From Spirochaetota bacterium (GTDB lineage Bacteria > Spirochaetota > Spirochaetia > Treponematales > UBA12059): 64,000 nucleotides of DNA. Position 1 is the stretch's first letter; each line of letters starts with the position of its first letter. Positions 35,201 through 43,116 of this stretch are shown piece after piece. The position numbers were made by a program, and so were the translations under genes. The stretch lies in the NCBI GenBank assembly GCA_018262985.1, contig JADFDI010000006.1:62001-126000 (forward strand). Reading direction: 5' to 3'. The notes beneath the pieces are model-generated. The model worked only from the letters and a program-made list of their open reading frames with translations. It was not told the DNA's origin and searched no databases.

Positions 35201-35922
35201 TACTGGGCGAGCGTCAAGTAGGGATTGTCGAGGCTGCGATCGGAAAGGTCGCGCGGGAAGCGCTCCGGCAGGACGGAACGGTCAATATCCGCCGAGGCGA
35301 CGGGCGACCCGTCCGCCAGCAGGAAGAAGGCGTCCAGGGCGAGGTACCAGCGCCGGTCGTGGCGGCGGCGTTCGGCCGCCTCGAAGCGCAGAGTGTGCAT
35401 GCCCGCTTCCAGGCTGATGCGATCGGCGGCCACGTACCAGAAACCGCCGACACCGTAGGACTCGACCACGGCCACGTTCTCGCGGTAAAGCGGACGCGGA
35501 GCGCCGCCGTCGACGGATACGCTGACGGGGGAACCGTAGGAAGGCAGGAGCTCGTCCGCCGGACCGGGCAGGCTACCCGCGACGAAGAGCCTGAAGGAAC
35601 CGGCTTCCTCGACGAGCAGCGCGAATTCCGCGTAGAAAGGCGCTCCGGGGGCGTCGCCCTCCCGGTTGAGACGAAGCGTCCGCGAACGGGAGGCGGAATA
35701 GTCGAGCGTCGCTTCGCGCGCGAAATTGGTGGACACCGCGTCCTCCGCCTCGACCCATACGAAACCGGGAGTCTCGGGCGGGAAGACCGGTTCTACGCCG
35801 CCCGATCCTTGGGCGGCGATGGAAGGGCCGAGAGCTGCGAGCGCCGCGAGGACTGCGAGCGCACGCGCGGCCCGATGCGAGTCTCCGGAGAACGTTCGCT
35901 TTCGTTCGTTCATGACCTTCAT
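32215..35922 (-). CDS. PelB-like outer-membrane TPR and beta-barrel protein
   Basis: Large exported protein of 1235 residues. A signal peptide (ALAVLAALAALGPSIAAQ) leads into a beta-rich N-terminal region (VWVEAEDAVSTNFA, VSVSVDGGAPRPLY, MHTLRFEAAERR) that resembles a carbohydrate-binding module. TPR repeats follow at about 240-560 and 830-930 (RNAYLSLAQVYGMIGDHANALRTL), with an Ala/Glu-rich helical stretch between. The last 300 residues alternate short beta-strands (GLRFSLEKLGLRLDLAAGG, AELSKGSHAVYGEAAGSW) as in an outer-membrane barrel. This TPR-plus-barrel design matches PelB, the Pel export pore, and the gene is divergent from pelD by 34 bases. The N-terminal module is an addition. A REP-like repeat encodes GTDL at about residue 600. 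Confidence 0.72.
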   Translation of the reverse strand: MKVMNERKRTFSGDSHRAARALAVLAALAALGPSIAAQGSGGVEPVFPPETPGFVWVEAEDAVSTNFAREATLDYSASRSRTLRLNREGDAPGAPFYAEFALLVEEAGSFRLFVAGSLPGPADELLPSYGSPVSVSVDGGAPRPLYRENVAVVESYGVGGFWYVAADRISLEAGMHTLRFEAAERRRHDRRWYLALDAFFLLADGSPVASADIDRSVLPERFPRDLSDRSLDNPYLTLAQYSARIDANPSDRNAYLSLAQVYGMIGDHANALRTLARGKLAAGDDPRFTLLSARSRVWSGEGEEGLRLFRDFLGVSGGDRAVWAEAAKMAAWLGRYDDSLGFYRDALERFPDDLNLRVNYGLTFLWAGRASEGNARIDEARTTAFASVNGVKALAEIFAVNGYPTEARDAYRDGIGRFPDELELYLLASAASLALGDSEGARSFEREAAGRFVPSPRLDALLAARRRAAELKDLALAAYSERLEANPDDLGLREELVAAYFWNGRLEQAAAEARTVLINKQYLLVDEFERELVETWRLLDELAVHRAGFPRESSGADAVADRLDAALAAWEKAEAEAAKAELGRDAAKAASAAENKARAGTDLALALLEAVHARDRVAELSDRYVRALDAAEAEAARASADAELLGGFGSWAWPREGDMAELASRAAAGESLAAALLDRVSLVERKPAEVASRAERAARSAEPAALLPLGARARTQARIWLEGSFGDGDADPDASAYFAHASALAGLALEYGNDAFVAEGAFFMPGATPEEARAAIAVLREAARGATALEARAARAVEALHRRARARFLVFMYRFDSETVADRRELADVYLALGRPRDAAVQLSRALAVAPWDSGSTFALARAHELSGDWSKAMELYRRVDQIDPALSSAAVSYNRLASAHADRIEFRAGTDIDSTRTTARARIDYVANLEGKIAFVGSYSIDALRVHSAFGGSEPAVAGLQGIEAGLRFSLEKLGLRLDLAAGGTLDNRLWGEESFLFRAFEPEDLLLAHLVAPKAGAALAWSGGPFSVNAAYVFDQLPETFLPGRDAWYEHAVELTLAAYKEFTATGPLAAVGFRGYGKLAKLFAPVAGGDNMLLTALGEGSATFLLFRSPWTVASLGGHVVYEDSADPAATDYYAPDRALVARAGPQLSSWIGVGSNRVLGLSARFWAGARVDAASSLPSFDASFRAELSKGSHAVYGEAAGSWTGDAEGVAYWSLTARIGTAVSLPDFILP
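34113..34126 (-). repeat. REP-like repeat inside the PelB-like gene
   Basis: CGAGGTCTGTCCCC on the plus strand, read in the gene as GGG ACA GAC CTC (GTDL) within an Ala/Glu-rich helix. Confidence 0.75.
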
Positions 35923-35956
35923 CCCCCGCTCGTGGCGATCCGATACTCGTAGCATA

Positions 35957-37384
35957 GTGCGCGCCACGCTGTCTCGCGAACGCCCCGCGGTCGTCGCCGC
36001 GGAAGCCCTCGGAGCGGCCCTGCTCGTCGGGGCCGCCGGCTTCCTGCCGGGCGCCTCGCCAGGATCGTTAGGACTCTACGGACTACCCGCCCTCGCCGCG
36101 GGACCGGTCTTCGCCGCGTTCTACGGCTTCGGCTGGGGCTTCGCGACCTGGCTTCTTTCCTGCGCCTCGGCCTTCCTCCTCGCCCCTCTCCTGGCGGACG
36201 CGTTCGACGCGGCGTTCGTCTCCTCGCTCGCGGGTACGCTCCCCGTTCCCGCCACGGCGTCGATCGCCCTCCTGGCCGCGGCGGGATTCGCCCGGAGCCG
36301 GGCCGACCGCTCCCGCGCGGAGCTGCTCGCCCGCCTCAAGGACGCCGTCGTCAGGTCCTTGCGCCTCGAGCGCGCCACGGAGACCCTGGAGCGGGTCAAC
36401 CGCGAGCTCGAGAATCGCGTGGCGGGGCAAGGCGACTCGGTGACCCTGCTGCACGACTCGGTGCGCAAGCTGGCGAGCCTCAACCTCGACGAAGCCTTGG
36501 CCAGCATCCTCGAAACCGTCGAGCTCTTCGCGGGTGCGAGGAGCGCCTCCATCTGGATACCCGGCGAAGCCGGCGGGCGCCTGAACCCCATCGCCGTAAA
36601 AGGGTGGCGGGCGGGAGAGGAGCGCGACACCGCGCTCGACCCCGAGACGAGCGTGGAAGGCTGGACCTTCCGAAACCGCAAGCCGTATTCGGCGCGCATG
36701 GCTTCCTCGGGCCCGCCCTTCGACCGGCTCGATTGCTCGCGCGCCATCATGGCCTTCCCCCTGGTCATCAAGGGAAAGTCGTGGGCGGTCCTCGTCATCG
36801 AGGATCTCCCCTTCGAACGCTACTCGCTCTACACCGAGAGCCTTCTGGCCATCGTGCTGAGCCTCGCCGAACCCTACCTCAAGACCATCGTCGAGTACGA
36901 AGCGCTCCGCTCGAGGCGCGAGGTCGACGAGGAAACCGGCTTGCCGGGCTTCCCCGTGTTGGCGCGCACGCTCGAACGCGAGCTCGCGACCCTCGGTTAC
37001 GAACAGGCGGCTCTGTCCCTGGTCGTGGTCGAAATGGCGAATTTCGCCGAGCTCCTCGGGAAAGGCAGACAGCGCCCGGAACTGAAACGCCTGGTGGCCG
37101 CCTGCCACCGCATCGTCGATCGCTCGGAAGGCTCGAAATCGCTGGCCTTCCATTTCAGGGAGGACTCCCAGTTGGCGCTGCTCGTCCCGGGCCTGGGCCC
37201 GGACGACGTATCCCTCTACTGCCTCGAGCTGCTCGGCACCCTCGCTGCCCTGCCCTTCGAGATCGGCGGGGAACACGTGCCGTTCGAAGCAATCGTCGGC
37301 TTCGCCTCGGCCGGCGCGGGGGGCGGCGACGCGGAGGCGATGCTCGCGGAAGCGGAGCACCTGCTTTCCCTTCAGAGGATCTAG
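35957..37384 (+). CDS. pelD: PelD-like c-di-GMP-receptor-type membrane protein with degenerate GGDEF
   Basis: 475 residues, close to PelD of Pseudomonas (about 455). Four predicted membrane helices at 11-110, a helical linker (LERVNRELENRVAG), a GAF domain at about 165-310 (SIWIPGEAGGRLNPIAVKGW) and a GGDEF-like fold at about 322-475. At the GGDEF site the sequence reads FREDSQ, so cyclase activity is not expected. The RxxD inhibitory site of c-di-GMP receptors would fall at residues 392-395 and reads GSKS; an RIVD lies at 385-388. Binding is therefore uncertain. PelD anchors the Pel synthase complex in the inner membrane. GTG start has no Shine-Dalgarno sequence but GATACT lies nine bases upstream. 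pelE starts four bases after the stop. Confidence 0.85.
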   Translation: MRATLSRERPAVVAAEALGAALLVGAAGFLPGASPGSLGLYGLPALAAGPVFAAFYGFGWGFATWLLSCASAFLLAPLLADAFDAAFVSSLAGTLPVPATASIALLAAAGFARSRADRSRAELLARLKDAVVRSLRLERATETLERVNRELENRVAGQGDSVTLLHDSVRKLASLNLDEALASILETVELFAGARSASIWIPGEAGGRLNPIAVKGWRAGEERDTALDPETSVEGWTFRNRKPYSARMASSGPPFDRLDCSRAIMAFPLVIKGKSWAVLVIEDLPFERYSLYTESLLAIVLSLAEPYLKTIVEYEALRSRREVDEETGLPGFPVLARTLERELATLGYEQAALSLVVVEMANFAELLGKGRQRPELKRLVAACHRIVDRSEGSKSLAFHFREDSQLALLVPGLGPDDVSLYCLELLGTLAALPFEIGGEHVPFEAIVGFASAGAGGGDAEAMLAEAEHLLSLQRI

Positions 37385-37388
37385 GCCC

Positions 37389-38150
37389 GTGGACACCCTC
37401 GCGACCATCCGTTCGCTCCGCTCAGGCTTCGTGCCGCGCACCCAGGCGCAGGCGTTCGCGGCCTTGAAGCGGGGCTTGGTGGAGGAAGCGGTCTGCGTCT
37501 GGCGCTCGGTGAACGTCCGCCCGATCCTCGAAGAGCCCTGGGACCTGGACGAGATAGAACGGCTGCTCGCCCGAGAACAACTCGACGAGGCGACGGTGCT
37601 CGCGCTGGTGCGCATTTTCGACAGGCTTTCGCGCGGCCCCGACAAGGAAGCCGCTCTCTTCGCCGCGGAGAGTCTCAACGCGCTCGAACTCCGGTACGAA
37701 AGGCGGGTCCAGCGGCTGCGAAAAGCGCTCAAGGCCCGTCCCTCGGCTCAGGCGACGCTCCAGTTGGCTGAGGCCTACCGAGCTCTGTCCCTCGCGTGCG
37801 GTTCCCGGCCCGTGCTCGCACGCTTCTACCTTGGAGAGGCTCTCGCCGCCCTCGACGGGGGCAAGGGCGGCGGCATGTCCGAACGGGACCGGCGCTCGAT
37901 CGCGGTCGCCGCGTCGGGGCTCCTCGTCGAACTCGGGAATCCGGAAGGCGCGCTGGAGAGGCTCGCCTCCCCGCTCGCGCGCACGCCCTCGGATCCGGCG
38001 CTGAGGCTCGCCGAGGCGCGCGCGCGTTTCGCCGCCCGGGACTTCCCCGCGGTCGCCCGGGTCCTCGAGGAAGCCGAACCCATACCCGGCGATCCTGATT
38101 CCGATCGGCTCGCCGTCCTGCGGGACTGCTGGCGGAGGGTGAGTCATTGA
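37389..38150 (+). CDS. pelE: PelE-like TPR protein
   Basis: 253 residues, all helical and TPR-like (ALKRGLVEEAVCVWRSVN, LQLAEAYRALSLACGSRP, LAEARARFAARDFPAVARVLEEAE). It occupies the PelE position between PelD and PelF. Pseudomonas PelE has two N-terminal membrane helices before its TPRs; none is visible here, so it may be a cytoplasmic or PelD-bound form. GTG start. The stop overlaps the TTG start of pelF (TTGA), giving tight coupling. A REP-like repeat copy (CGAGCTCTGTCCC) sits at 37779-37791 within a TPR helix. Confidence 0.78.
   Translation: MDTLATIRSLRSGFVPRTQAQAFAALKRGLVEEAVCVWRSVNVRPILEEPWDLDEIERLLAREQLDEATVLALVRIFDRLSRGPDKEAALFAAESLNALELRYERRVQRLRKALKARPSAQATLQLAEAYRALSLACGSRPVLARFYLGEALAALDGGKGGGMSERDRRSIAVAASGLLVELGNPEGALERLASPLARTPSDPALRLAEARARFAARDFPAVARVLEEAEPIPGDPDSDRLAVLRDCWRRVSH
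37779..37791 (-). repeat. REP-like repeat inside pelE
   Basis: CGAGCTCTGTCCC, coding for part of RALSL. It lies in a plausible TPR helix, so a chance match is less excluded than for other copies. Confidence 0.55.
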
Positions 38151-39664
38151 CGGAAAGGCCGCTCCGCGTATGCCTGGTCCTCGAAGGCTCCTACCCCTAC
38201 ATCACCGGCGGCGTGAGCGCCTGGGTACAGGATCTCGTCACAGGGTTGCCCGACATCGAGTTCAGCCTATTCACGATCTCGCCGAAATCCGGTCAGGAGC
38301 TCCGCTACAAGCTCCCGGCCAACATCGTCGAGCATCGCGACGTCGTGCTCGGATCGGCCGGAGCGGGCCGGGCGCCCCGCGGCGCGACGAAGCGCGCGAT
38401 CGGCGAGACCGTCAGCCAGCATCTGCGCATGTTCGCGGGAGCCGAGCCTTCGATCCGCGCGCTCATCGAAGTCCTGCCCGAGGACATGGACCTTTCGGAC
38501 GGATCGGTCGAGGACCCCCGAGCGTGGGAGCTGATCCGTCGCATGAACCGCCAGAGGAACCCCGCCTATCCCTTCGCCGACTACTTCTGGGCCTGGCGCT
38601 CGGCGCACTCGATGCTGTTCGACGTGCTCAGGGCCAAGGCGCCGGAGGCCGACCTCTACCACGCCATATCGACCGGCTTCGCCGGGCTCGCGGCCCTGGC
38701 CGCGGGGCAGCGCAGGGGCAAACCCTTCCTGCTCACCGAGCACGGGCTCTACCACAAGGAACGAGAGATCGAGATCCGGAAATCCTCCTTCATCCGCGGC
38801 TACCAGCGCGATATGTGGATCAAGGTCTACAAGCGCATCTCCGCGGTCTGCTACCGCGAGGCGGACGGCATCACCTCGCTCTTCGAGGAGAACCGGCGCA
38901 AGCAGCTCGAGCTCGGGGCCGCCCCCGAGAAGTGCCGGGTCATCCCGAACGGCATCGACCTTTCGCGCTTCGCCGCGGTGATCCGCGCGCCGCGGCCAGG
39001 CTTCCACGTGGGCCTCGTGGGACGCATCGTCCCCATCAAGGATGTGAAGACCTTCGTCTCCGCGGCCCGCATCGTACTCGACAAGCTCCCCGAGGCGCGC
39101 TTCTACGCCATCGGCCCCACCGACGAGGACCCCGAGTACTACGAGGAGTGCGTCGCGCTGGCCGAACGGCTCCGCGTCTCCGACCGGCTCGAGTTCACGG
39201 GGCGGAAGAACGTGCTCGAGTACTACGCGTTCCTCGACCTCATGCTCCTGACGAGCGTGCGCGAGGCCCAGCCGCTGGTCATCATCGAGGGCTGGGCGGC
39301 GGGCGTGCCGACGGCGGCCACCCGGGTCGGCAACGTGCCCGAGATGCTCGACGACGACGACCGCTTCCTCGCACCTTCAAAGGACGCCGGGAAGCTCGCC
39401 GAATCCGTGCTCTGGGCGCACCGCCATCCCGCCGAGCTCGCCGAGATCAACAAGCGCAACCGGCAGAAAGCCTTCGCGCGTCACGACCGCTCGGCCATGC
39501 TCGACGCCTACCGAGCCTTTTACGAAGAATCGGGCGCGCGCGGGGACAGGGCTCGCGGGGACAGGGCTCGCGGGGACAGAGATTGGGCGGTCGAGCGACT
39601 GGAAGGCGCCACGCCCCCCGGGGACGGAGCTCCGAGTTCCGGGGAGGCCCCATGGCGGGCATAG
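38147..39664 (+). CDS. pelF: PelF glycosyltransferase
   Basis: GT4-family enzyme predicted to polymerise the Pel polysaccharide from UDP-sugars in the cytoplasm. 505 residues, as in other PelF proteins. The N-terminal LVLEGSYPYITGGVSAWVQDL is the PelF hallmark; the GT-B donor site appears as GRIVPIKDVKTFVSAARIV and EAQPLVIIEGWAAGVP. TTG start with GGAGGG upstream, overlapping the pelE stop. The last 40 residues are not normal PelF: three tandem 15-base repeats encode GDRAR-GDRAR-GDRDW, followed by another variant, all derived from the REP-like motif. The tail overlaps pelG by 13 bases. Confidence 0.95.
   Translation: MTERPLRVCLVLEGSYPYITGGVSAWVQDLVTGLPDIEFSLFTISPKSGQELRYKLPANIVEHRDVVLGSAGAGRAPRGATKRAIGETVSQHLRMFAGAEPSIRALIEVLPEDMDLSDGSVEDPRAWELIRRMNRQRNPAYPFADYFWAWRSAHSMLFDVLRAKAPEADLYHAISTGFAGLAALAAGQRRGKPFLLTEHGLYHKEREIEIRKSSFIRGYQRDMWIKVYKRISAVCYREADGITSLFEENRRKQLELGAAPEKCRVIPNGIDLSRFAAVIRAPRPGFHVGLVGRIVPIKDVKTFVSAARIVLDKLPEARFYAIGPTDEDPEYYEECVALAERLRVSDRLEFTGRKNVLEYYAFLDLMLLTSVREAQPLVIIEGWAAGVPTAATRVGNVPEMLDDDDRFLAPSKDAGKLAESVLWAHRHPAELAEINKRNRQKAFARHDRSAMLDAYRAFYEESGARGDRARGDRARGDRDWAVERLEGATPPGDGAPSSGEAPWRA
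39541..39633 (+). repeat. Tandem REP-like repeats at the pelF 3' end
   Basis: CGGGGACAGGGCTCG occurs twice in direct tandem (39541-39570), followed by CGGGGACAGAGATTG (39571-39585) and GGGGACGGAGCTCC (39620-39633). The 15-base period keeps the reading frame and writes the C-terminal tail of PelF just upstream of the pelG ribosome site. Confidence 0.9.
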
Positions 39665-41019
39665 GCTTCGAACTAAGGCGCGTCATCGGCACGCGGGGCG
39701 TCTCGCGGAGCCTCGGCGCGGCCCTGTCGGGCGTCATGGTGGTGGCCGGGCCCTGGCTCACCACCATACTCGCGGTCAGCGCGTCGCGCCTCCTCTTCGC
39801 GCGCGGCGGCTCGCCCTGGGCGCCTCAGTTCCAGGCCGCGGTGGTCTACGCCTACGCGGTCTCGCTCGCTCTCTTCGCAGGTCCCCAGCACCTGTTCACC
39901 CGCATCGTCGCGGACCTGATCTGGGAAGGGAAGCGGCGGGAGGGAGCGCGCTGGCTCGTACGCTTCGCCTCGTTCGCGACCCTGGCTTCCGCGGTCCTCG
40001 GCATCGTCGCCATGGCCTTCCTGCCGGTGAGCGTTCCGGGAGCCTGGGCCTACCGCGGGGCATGGGCGCTCCTCTTCGCCGCCATCAACGCGCTCTGGAT
40101 GGTCATGCTTTTCGTTTCATTGCTCAGGCGCTACCTCCAGGTGGCCCTGGTCTTCGCCGGAGGCATGGCGGCGTCCGTGTCGCTCGCCGCGCTGGCGCCT
40201 ACGTCGTGGGGACCGGCGGGGCCCGTGCTGGGCTACGCCGTCGGCCATGCGCTGGCGGCCGTCGGCCTCCTGGCCCTGAGCCTCGCGGCCTTCCCTCCCG
40301 CGCCCGCCCCGAAGCCCTGGAAAACGATCGGCACGTACCTCGGGAAACGCGGCGCCCTGGTGCTGTCCGGCGCGTTTTACTACCTCGGGCATTGGGCGGA
40401 CAAGTTCGCCTTCTGGATCAGCCGCGGTACTCCGGTGGAGGGAACCCCGTTCGCGCTTTACGAGCGCTACGACCTTTCCGTCTACCTCGCGGGCCTCGTC
40501 CTGGTGCCCGGGCTCGTCTACTTCACCGTCTGGACGGAGACCGGCGTCGCCTCGTCGATACGGCGCTTCCTCCGGATCGTGGGGCGCGGAGCGGTCGATG
40601 ACATATCCGAAGCCCGCGACCGGCTCCGGGGGGAGGTCTTCGGCGAGCTCAAATCCCTCTTCCTCTTCCAGCTGCTTTTCTCGGCCGCGGCTGCGGCTTG
40701 GTTGCTTCGCTCGCCGGGGGAAGCGTCGACCCTGACCATCATCGCGCTCGGCGGCGCCATGCTTCAGCTGGTGCTCATGGCGTCGATCAACGTCCTGTAT
40801 TACTTCGAACTGCAGGGACGCGCGTTCGCGGCCGCCGCCGCTTTCCTCGCCCTCAACGCGCTCGTCTTCCCGCCGATCGCAGAAACCTTTCAAGGTCTGT
40901 CCCCGGGCGCAGGATACCTGGTCTCGGCCGGCATCGCGAGCCTGATCGCCCTGTCGCTCCTCGCGCAGGCCCTGCCGGCCACCGACCGCGCGCTCTTCCT
41001 CCGGGCGGTCAAGCGTTGA
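39652..41019 (+). CDS. pelG: PelG inner-membrane polysaccharide transporter
   Basis: 455 residues, the expected size (Pseudomonas 456), with about 12 membrane segments of the MOP flippase superfamily. The N-terminal MAGIGFELRR is the PelG signature; the loop YLGHWADKFAFWIS is also characteristic. PelG works with PelD/E/F to move Pel across the inner membrane. ATG 39652 has GGGGAGG five bases upstream, inside the end of pelF. A REP-like repeat (AAGGTCTGTCCCC, 40892-40904) lies in a loop and reads QGLSP at about residue 414-418. Confidence 0.95.
   Translation: MAGIGFELRRVIGTRGVSRSLGAALSGVMVVAGPWLTTILAVSASRLLFARGGSPWAPQFQAAVVYAYAVSLALFAGPQHLFTRIVADLIWEGKRREGARWLVRFASFATLASAVLGIVAMAFLPVSVPGAWAYRGAWALLFAAINALWMVMLFVSLLRRYLQVALVFAGGMAASVSLAALAPTSWGPAGPVLGYAVGHALAAVGLLALSLAAFPPAPAPKPWKTIGTYLGKRGALVLSGAFYYLGHWADKFAFWISRGTPVEGTPFALYERYDLSVYLAGLVLVPGLVYFTVWTETGVASSIRRFLRIVGRGAVDDISEARDRLRGEVFGELKSLFLFQLLFSAAAAAWLLRSPGEASTLTIIALGGAMLQLVLMASINVLYYFELQGRAFAAAAAFLALNALVFPPIAETFQGLSPGAGYLVSAGIASLIALSLLAQALPATDRALFLRAVKR
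40892..40904 (-). repeat. REP-like repeat inside pelG
   Basis: AAGGTCTGTCCCC, located in a short loop between the last membrane helices (ETFQGLSPGAGYL). Confidence 0.7.
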
Positions 41020-41029
41020 GCGGCGCGCC

Positions 41030-41044
41030 GGGGACAGAGCTCAG
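41030..41044 (+). repeat. REP-like repeat after pelG
   Basis: GGGGACAGAGCTCAG begins 11 bases after the pelG stop codon. Confidence 0.8.
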
Positions 41045-41060
41045 CCAATCCTTGGAGGAC

Positions 41061-41086
41061 GAAAAAGCCGGCCCGAGCGGGCCGGC
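41061..41086 (-). terminator. Rho-independent terminator for the LamG lipoprotein gene
   Basis: On the minus strand GCCGGCCC, a four-base loop, GGGCCGGC and then five T. It lies 36 bases past the stop codon. Confidence 0.85.
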
Positions 41087-41121
41087 CGTTCAACAGCGCA
41101 GCTTCACGACAAACGCAAGGC

Positions 41122-43116
41122 TTACCAATTGAATGTATTGTCCTTGCTCTCGTTGTACTTGACGAAAACCGCCGCGCCATCGAGGGCGGTGTCTAGGACA
41201 TTCACTCCGGTCACCTTGCCGTCGAGTCCGAAGTACCCATCGCGGGCGCGGTAGATGTCCGGCAACTGCGATCCGACAAGCAGGTCGGAATCGTTCGAAT
41301 GGTAGGCGGAGACGGTCGGCGTACCCGATGCGTCGAGGGCTCCATTTATATACAGATTGATGTACGGAGCCCCGGAACTCGGAGCGGCATCCCAGGTAGC
41401 GACCAAGTGGTACCAAGTTCCGCGGTTAAGATAGATTGAACTGACCACCGAGTCGTAGGTCGAACTATCGGAACCGTGGTCGAGCACGATGCCTACTTGA
41501 CCCCTGCGCCCCCAACCTTGGAGCGAGAAGGCCTCGTCGGCGAAGTTTAATTCGACACCTTTATGGACGATGCCGGCGGACTCGGTGTACTTGGCGATAT
41601 AGACCCAGGCCTCAACGGTACCCCGGACACCCATGTTCGATGTCTGCGTTACTTCCGCATAGGGAATCAGGGTGCCCATTGTGCGGGCCCCGAGGAAAGT
41701 CGAGACGCTGCTGTCAGCGAGCACGTTGGATGCGGGCGCGCCTTCCACGAGCCTGGTATCTGTCCCCGTGAGAATCGATACATATAGCGTGGTGAGCGGC
41801 TCGGAAAGACCAATGGCTTCCGATGCGGTGAGCGCGAAGCCCAAGATGCCGTCGCTGTCCGGGAGGTCCATTTGCTGCTCGCGAACGAAAACCGAGGCAT
41901 TTGAATCCTCGGCCAAGATCTCCGCGGCCATGCCGGTCGGTGCGAAAAAAGTCGAGTCGGCCAGACTGAAAGCCAGCGCTTCGCTGTCAATCTGCTCGAG
42001 AATGAAATCGCGGAGTCCCGCGGCATTTACCACGCGCGTGCGCATCCGCGATGTGAGCGTTCCCGTACCAGCAGCTATGTAGTAATCGTCGGGGGGGGTG
42101 CCCGTCGTTCCAAGCGCGTACACTACCCGCTGGCGGAACACCGACTCGGCGAGCGTTTCGTGAACGGATCCGACGGTGATTCCGGAGACTGTGTCCGCGA
42201 AATCGCCGGACTCAGTCGTGTAGACCGAGAGCGTCCGTTCAAAACTGGCAGTGTATGCGGTGTAGGTATTGGTGTCCGGGTCAGCCACCTCGGTATAGAA
42301 TCGGACGCCGAAGATGGTCTGGTTGAGCGAGCCAGCCCAGAACCAGTAGTTCGGATTGCTTGCCGGTGTCACGTAGTACATGACCACCGATGAGTACATG
42401 ACGTTCGGATCGGTACTCGAGGCGGGCACGAAGGCCTGCGAGAGGTCGAGGGACCCATCGATGTCGAATGCGGCCGGTGAGAATTTCAGGCCGCCGGCAG
42501 TGCTCGCCGAAACGATGGTCTCGGTGCGCTTGGTACCGTCGCGGAACGTGAGTTCCATTTTCTCGCGGTGCTTCTGGTCCTGGGCCCAGGTAGCATCCAC
42601 GATGGGGTCGTCGTCGGTCCAGTCGCCGTCCGGATTGGTAAAATCGCCGGAAGTGTCTCCGTCACGGACGAAATACTCCTCCACGTAGCTCGCCCGAAGA
42701 TCCGAGGAGGGAAAGGTGGTCGTCACGACGATGCGGTAGACCTTGACGGTCGGTTCGTCGTGCTCCAGCGTCGCCGTGAAGCTTGTCGTCTGCCCCGGCT
42801 CGGGGTAGTTCGGGAAAGTTTTCGGCTGCAGGTCCGAGAAAAGCACGGACTCAATCAGCCGGTCGACCGGCACGGTCGCCCGGGCGGCGCCCGAGTCCGC
42901 GGAGCGCGGGAGGAAGGGGGTGACGGCGCGGGCGACGTCGCCGGAGGGGGCGCCGCCGCGTTCGGCCCAGTAGCTCGACATGAACACCTTCGAGAAGGAT
43001 TCGAGCTGGGCGTCGGTGGGGGTGTCGATCAGGGGATCGCCGGTTCCGAACAGGGTGCAGGAACCGAGGGCGACGAGCAGGGCGGGCGCCGCGAGGAGCG
43101 CGGTGACGGTCTTCAT
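41122..43116 (-). CDS. LamG-domain lipoprotein
   Basis: 664-residue surface or periplasmic lipoprotein. Signal peptide with lipobox (LVALGSC). Residues 30-470 are beta-rich, with no known fold; the C-terminal 490-650 fits a concanavalin/LamG jelly-roll (GVRGTVEAWVYIAKYTESAGIVHKG, RGTWYHLVATWDA, INLYINGALDASGT, YFGLDGKVTGVNVLDTAL). LamG domains bind sugars or proteins. Base composition is clearly less GC-rich than the flanking genes, a sign of foreign origin or relaxed selection. It follows the Pel operon on the opposite strand; a link to the polysaccharide is possible but unproved. GGTAGAAG lies before the ATG. Confidence 0.78.
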   Translation of the reverse strand: MKTVTALLAAPALLVALGSCTLFGTGDPLIDTPTDAQLESFSKVFMSSYWAERGGAPSGDVARAVTPFLPRSADSGAARATVPVDRLIESVLFSDLQPKTFPNYPEPGQTTSFTATLEHDEPTVKVYRIVVTTTFPSSDLRASYVEEYFVRDGDTSGDFTNPDGDWTDDDPIVDATWAQDQKHREKMELTFRDGTKRTETIVSASTAGGLKFSPAAFDIDGSLDLSQAFVPASSTDPNVMYSSVVMYYVTPASNPNYWFWAGSLNQTIFGVRFYTEVADPDTNTYTAYTASFERTLSVYTTESGDFADTVSGITVGSVHETLAESVFRQRVVYALGTTGTPPDDYYIAAGTGTLTSRMRTRVVNAAGLRDFILEQIDSEALAFSLADSTFFAPTGMAAEILAEDSNASVFVREQQMDLPDSDGILGFALTASEAIGLSEPLTTLYVSILTGTDTRLVEGAPASNVLADSSVSTFLGARTMGTLIPYAEVTQTSNMGVRGTVEAWVYIAKYTESAGIVHKGVELNFADEAFSLQGWGRRGQVGIVLDHGSDSSTYDSVVSSIYLNRGTWYHLVATWDAAPSSGAPYINLYINGALDASGTPTVSAYHSNDSDLLVGSQLPDIYRARDGYFGLDGKVTGVNVLDTALDGAAVFVKYNESKDNTFNW

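Noticed and set aside
41755-41767. GGTATCTGTCCCC in the LamG gene as a REP-like copy
   Set aside because: It shares the GGGGACAGA half only and lies in an ordinary beta-rich region (LTGTDTRLV); too weak to include.
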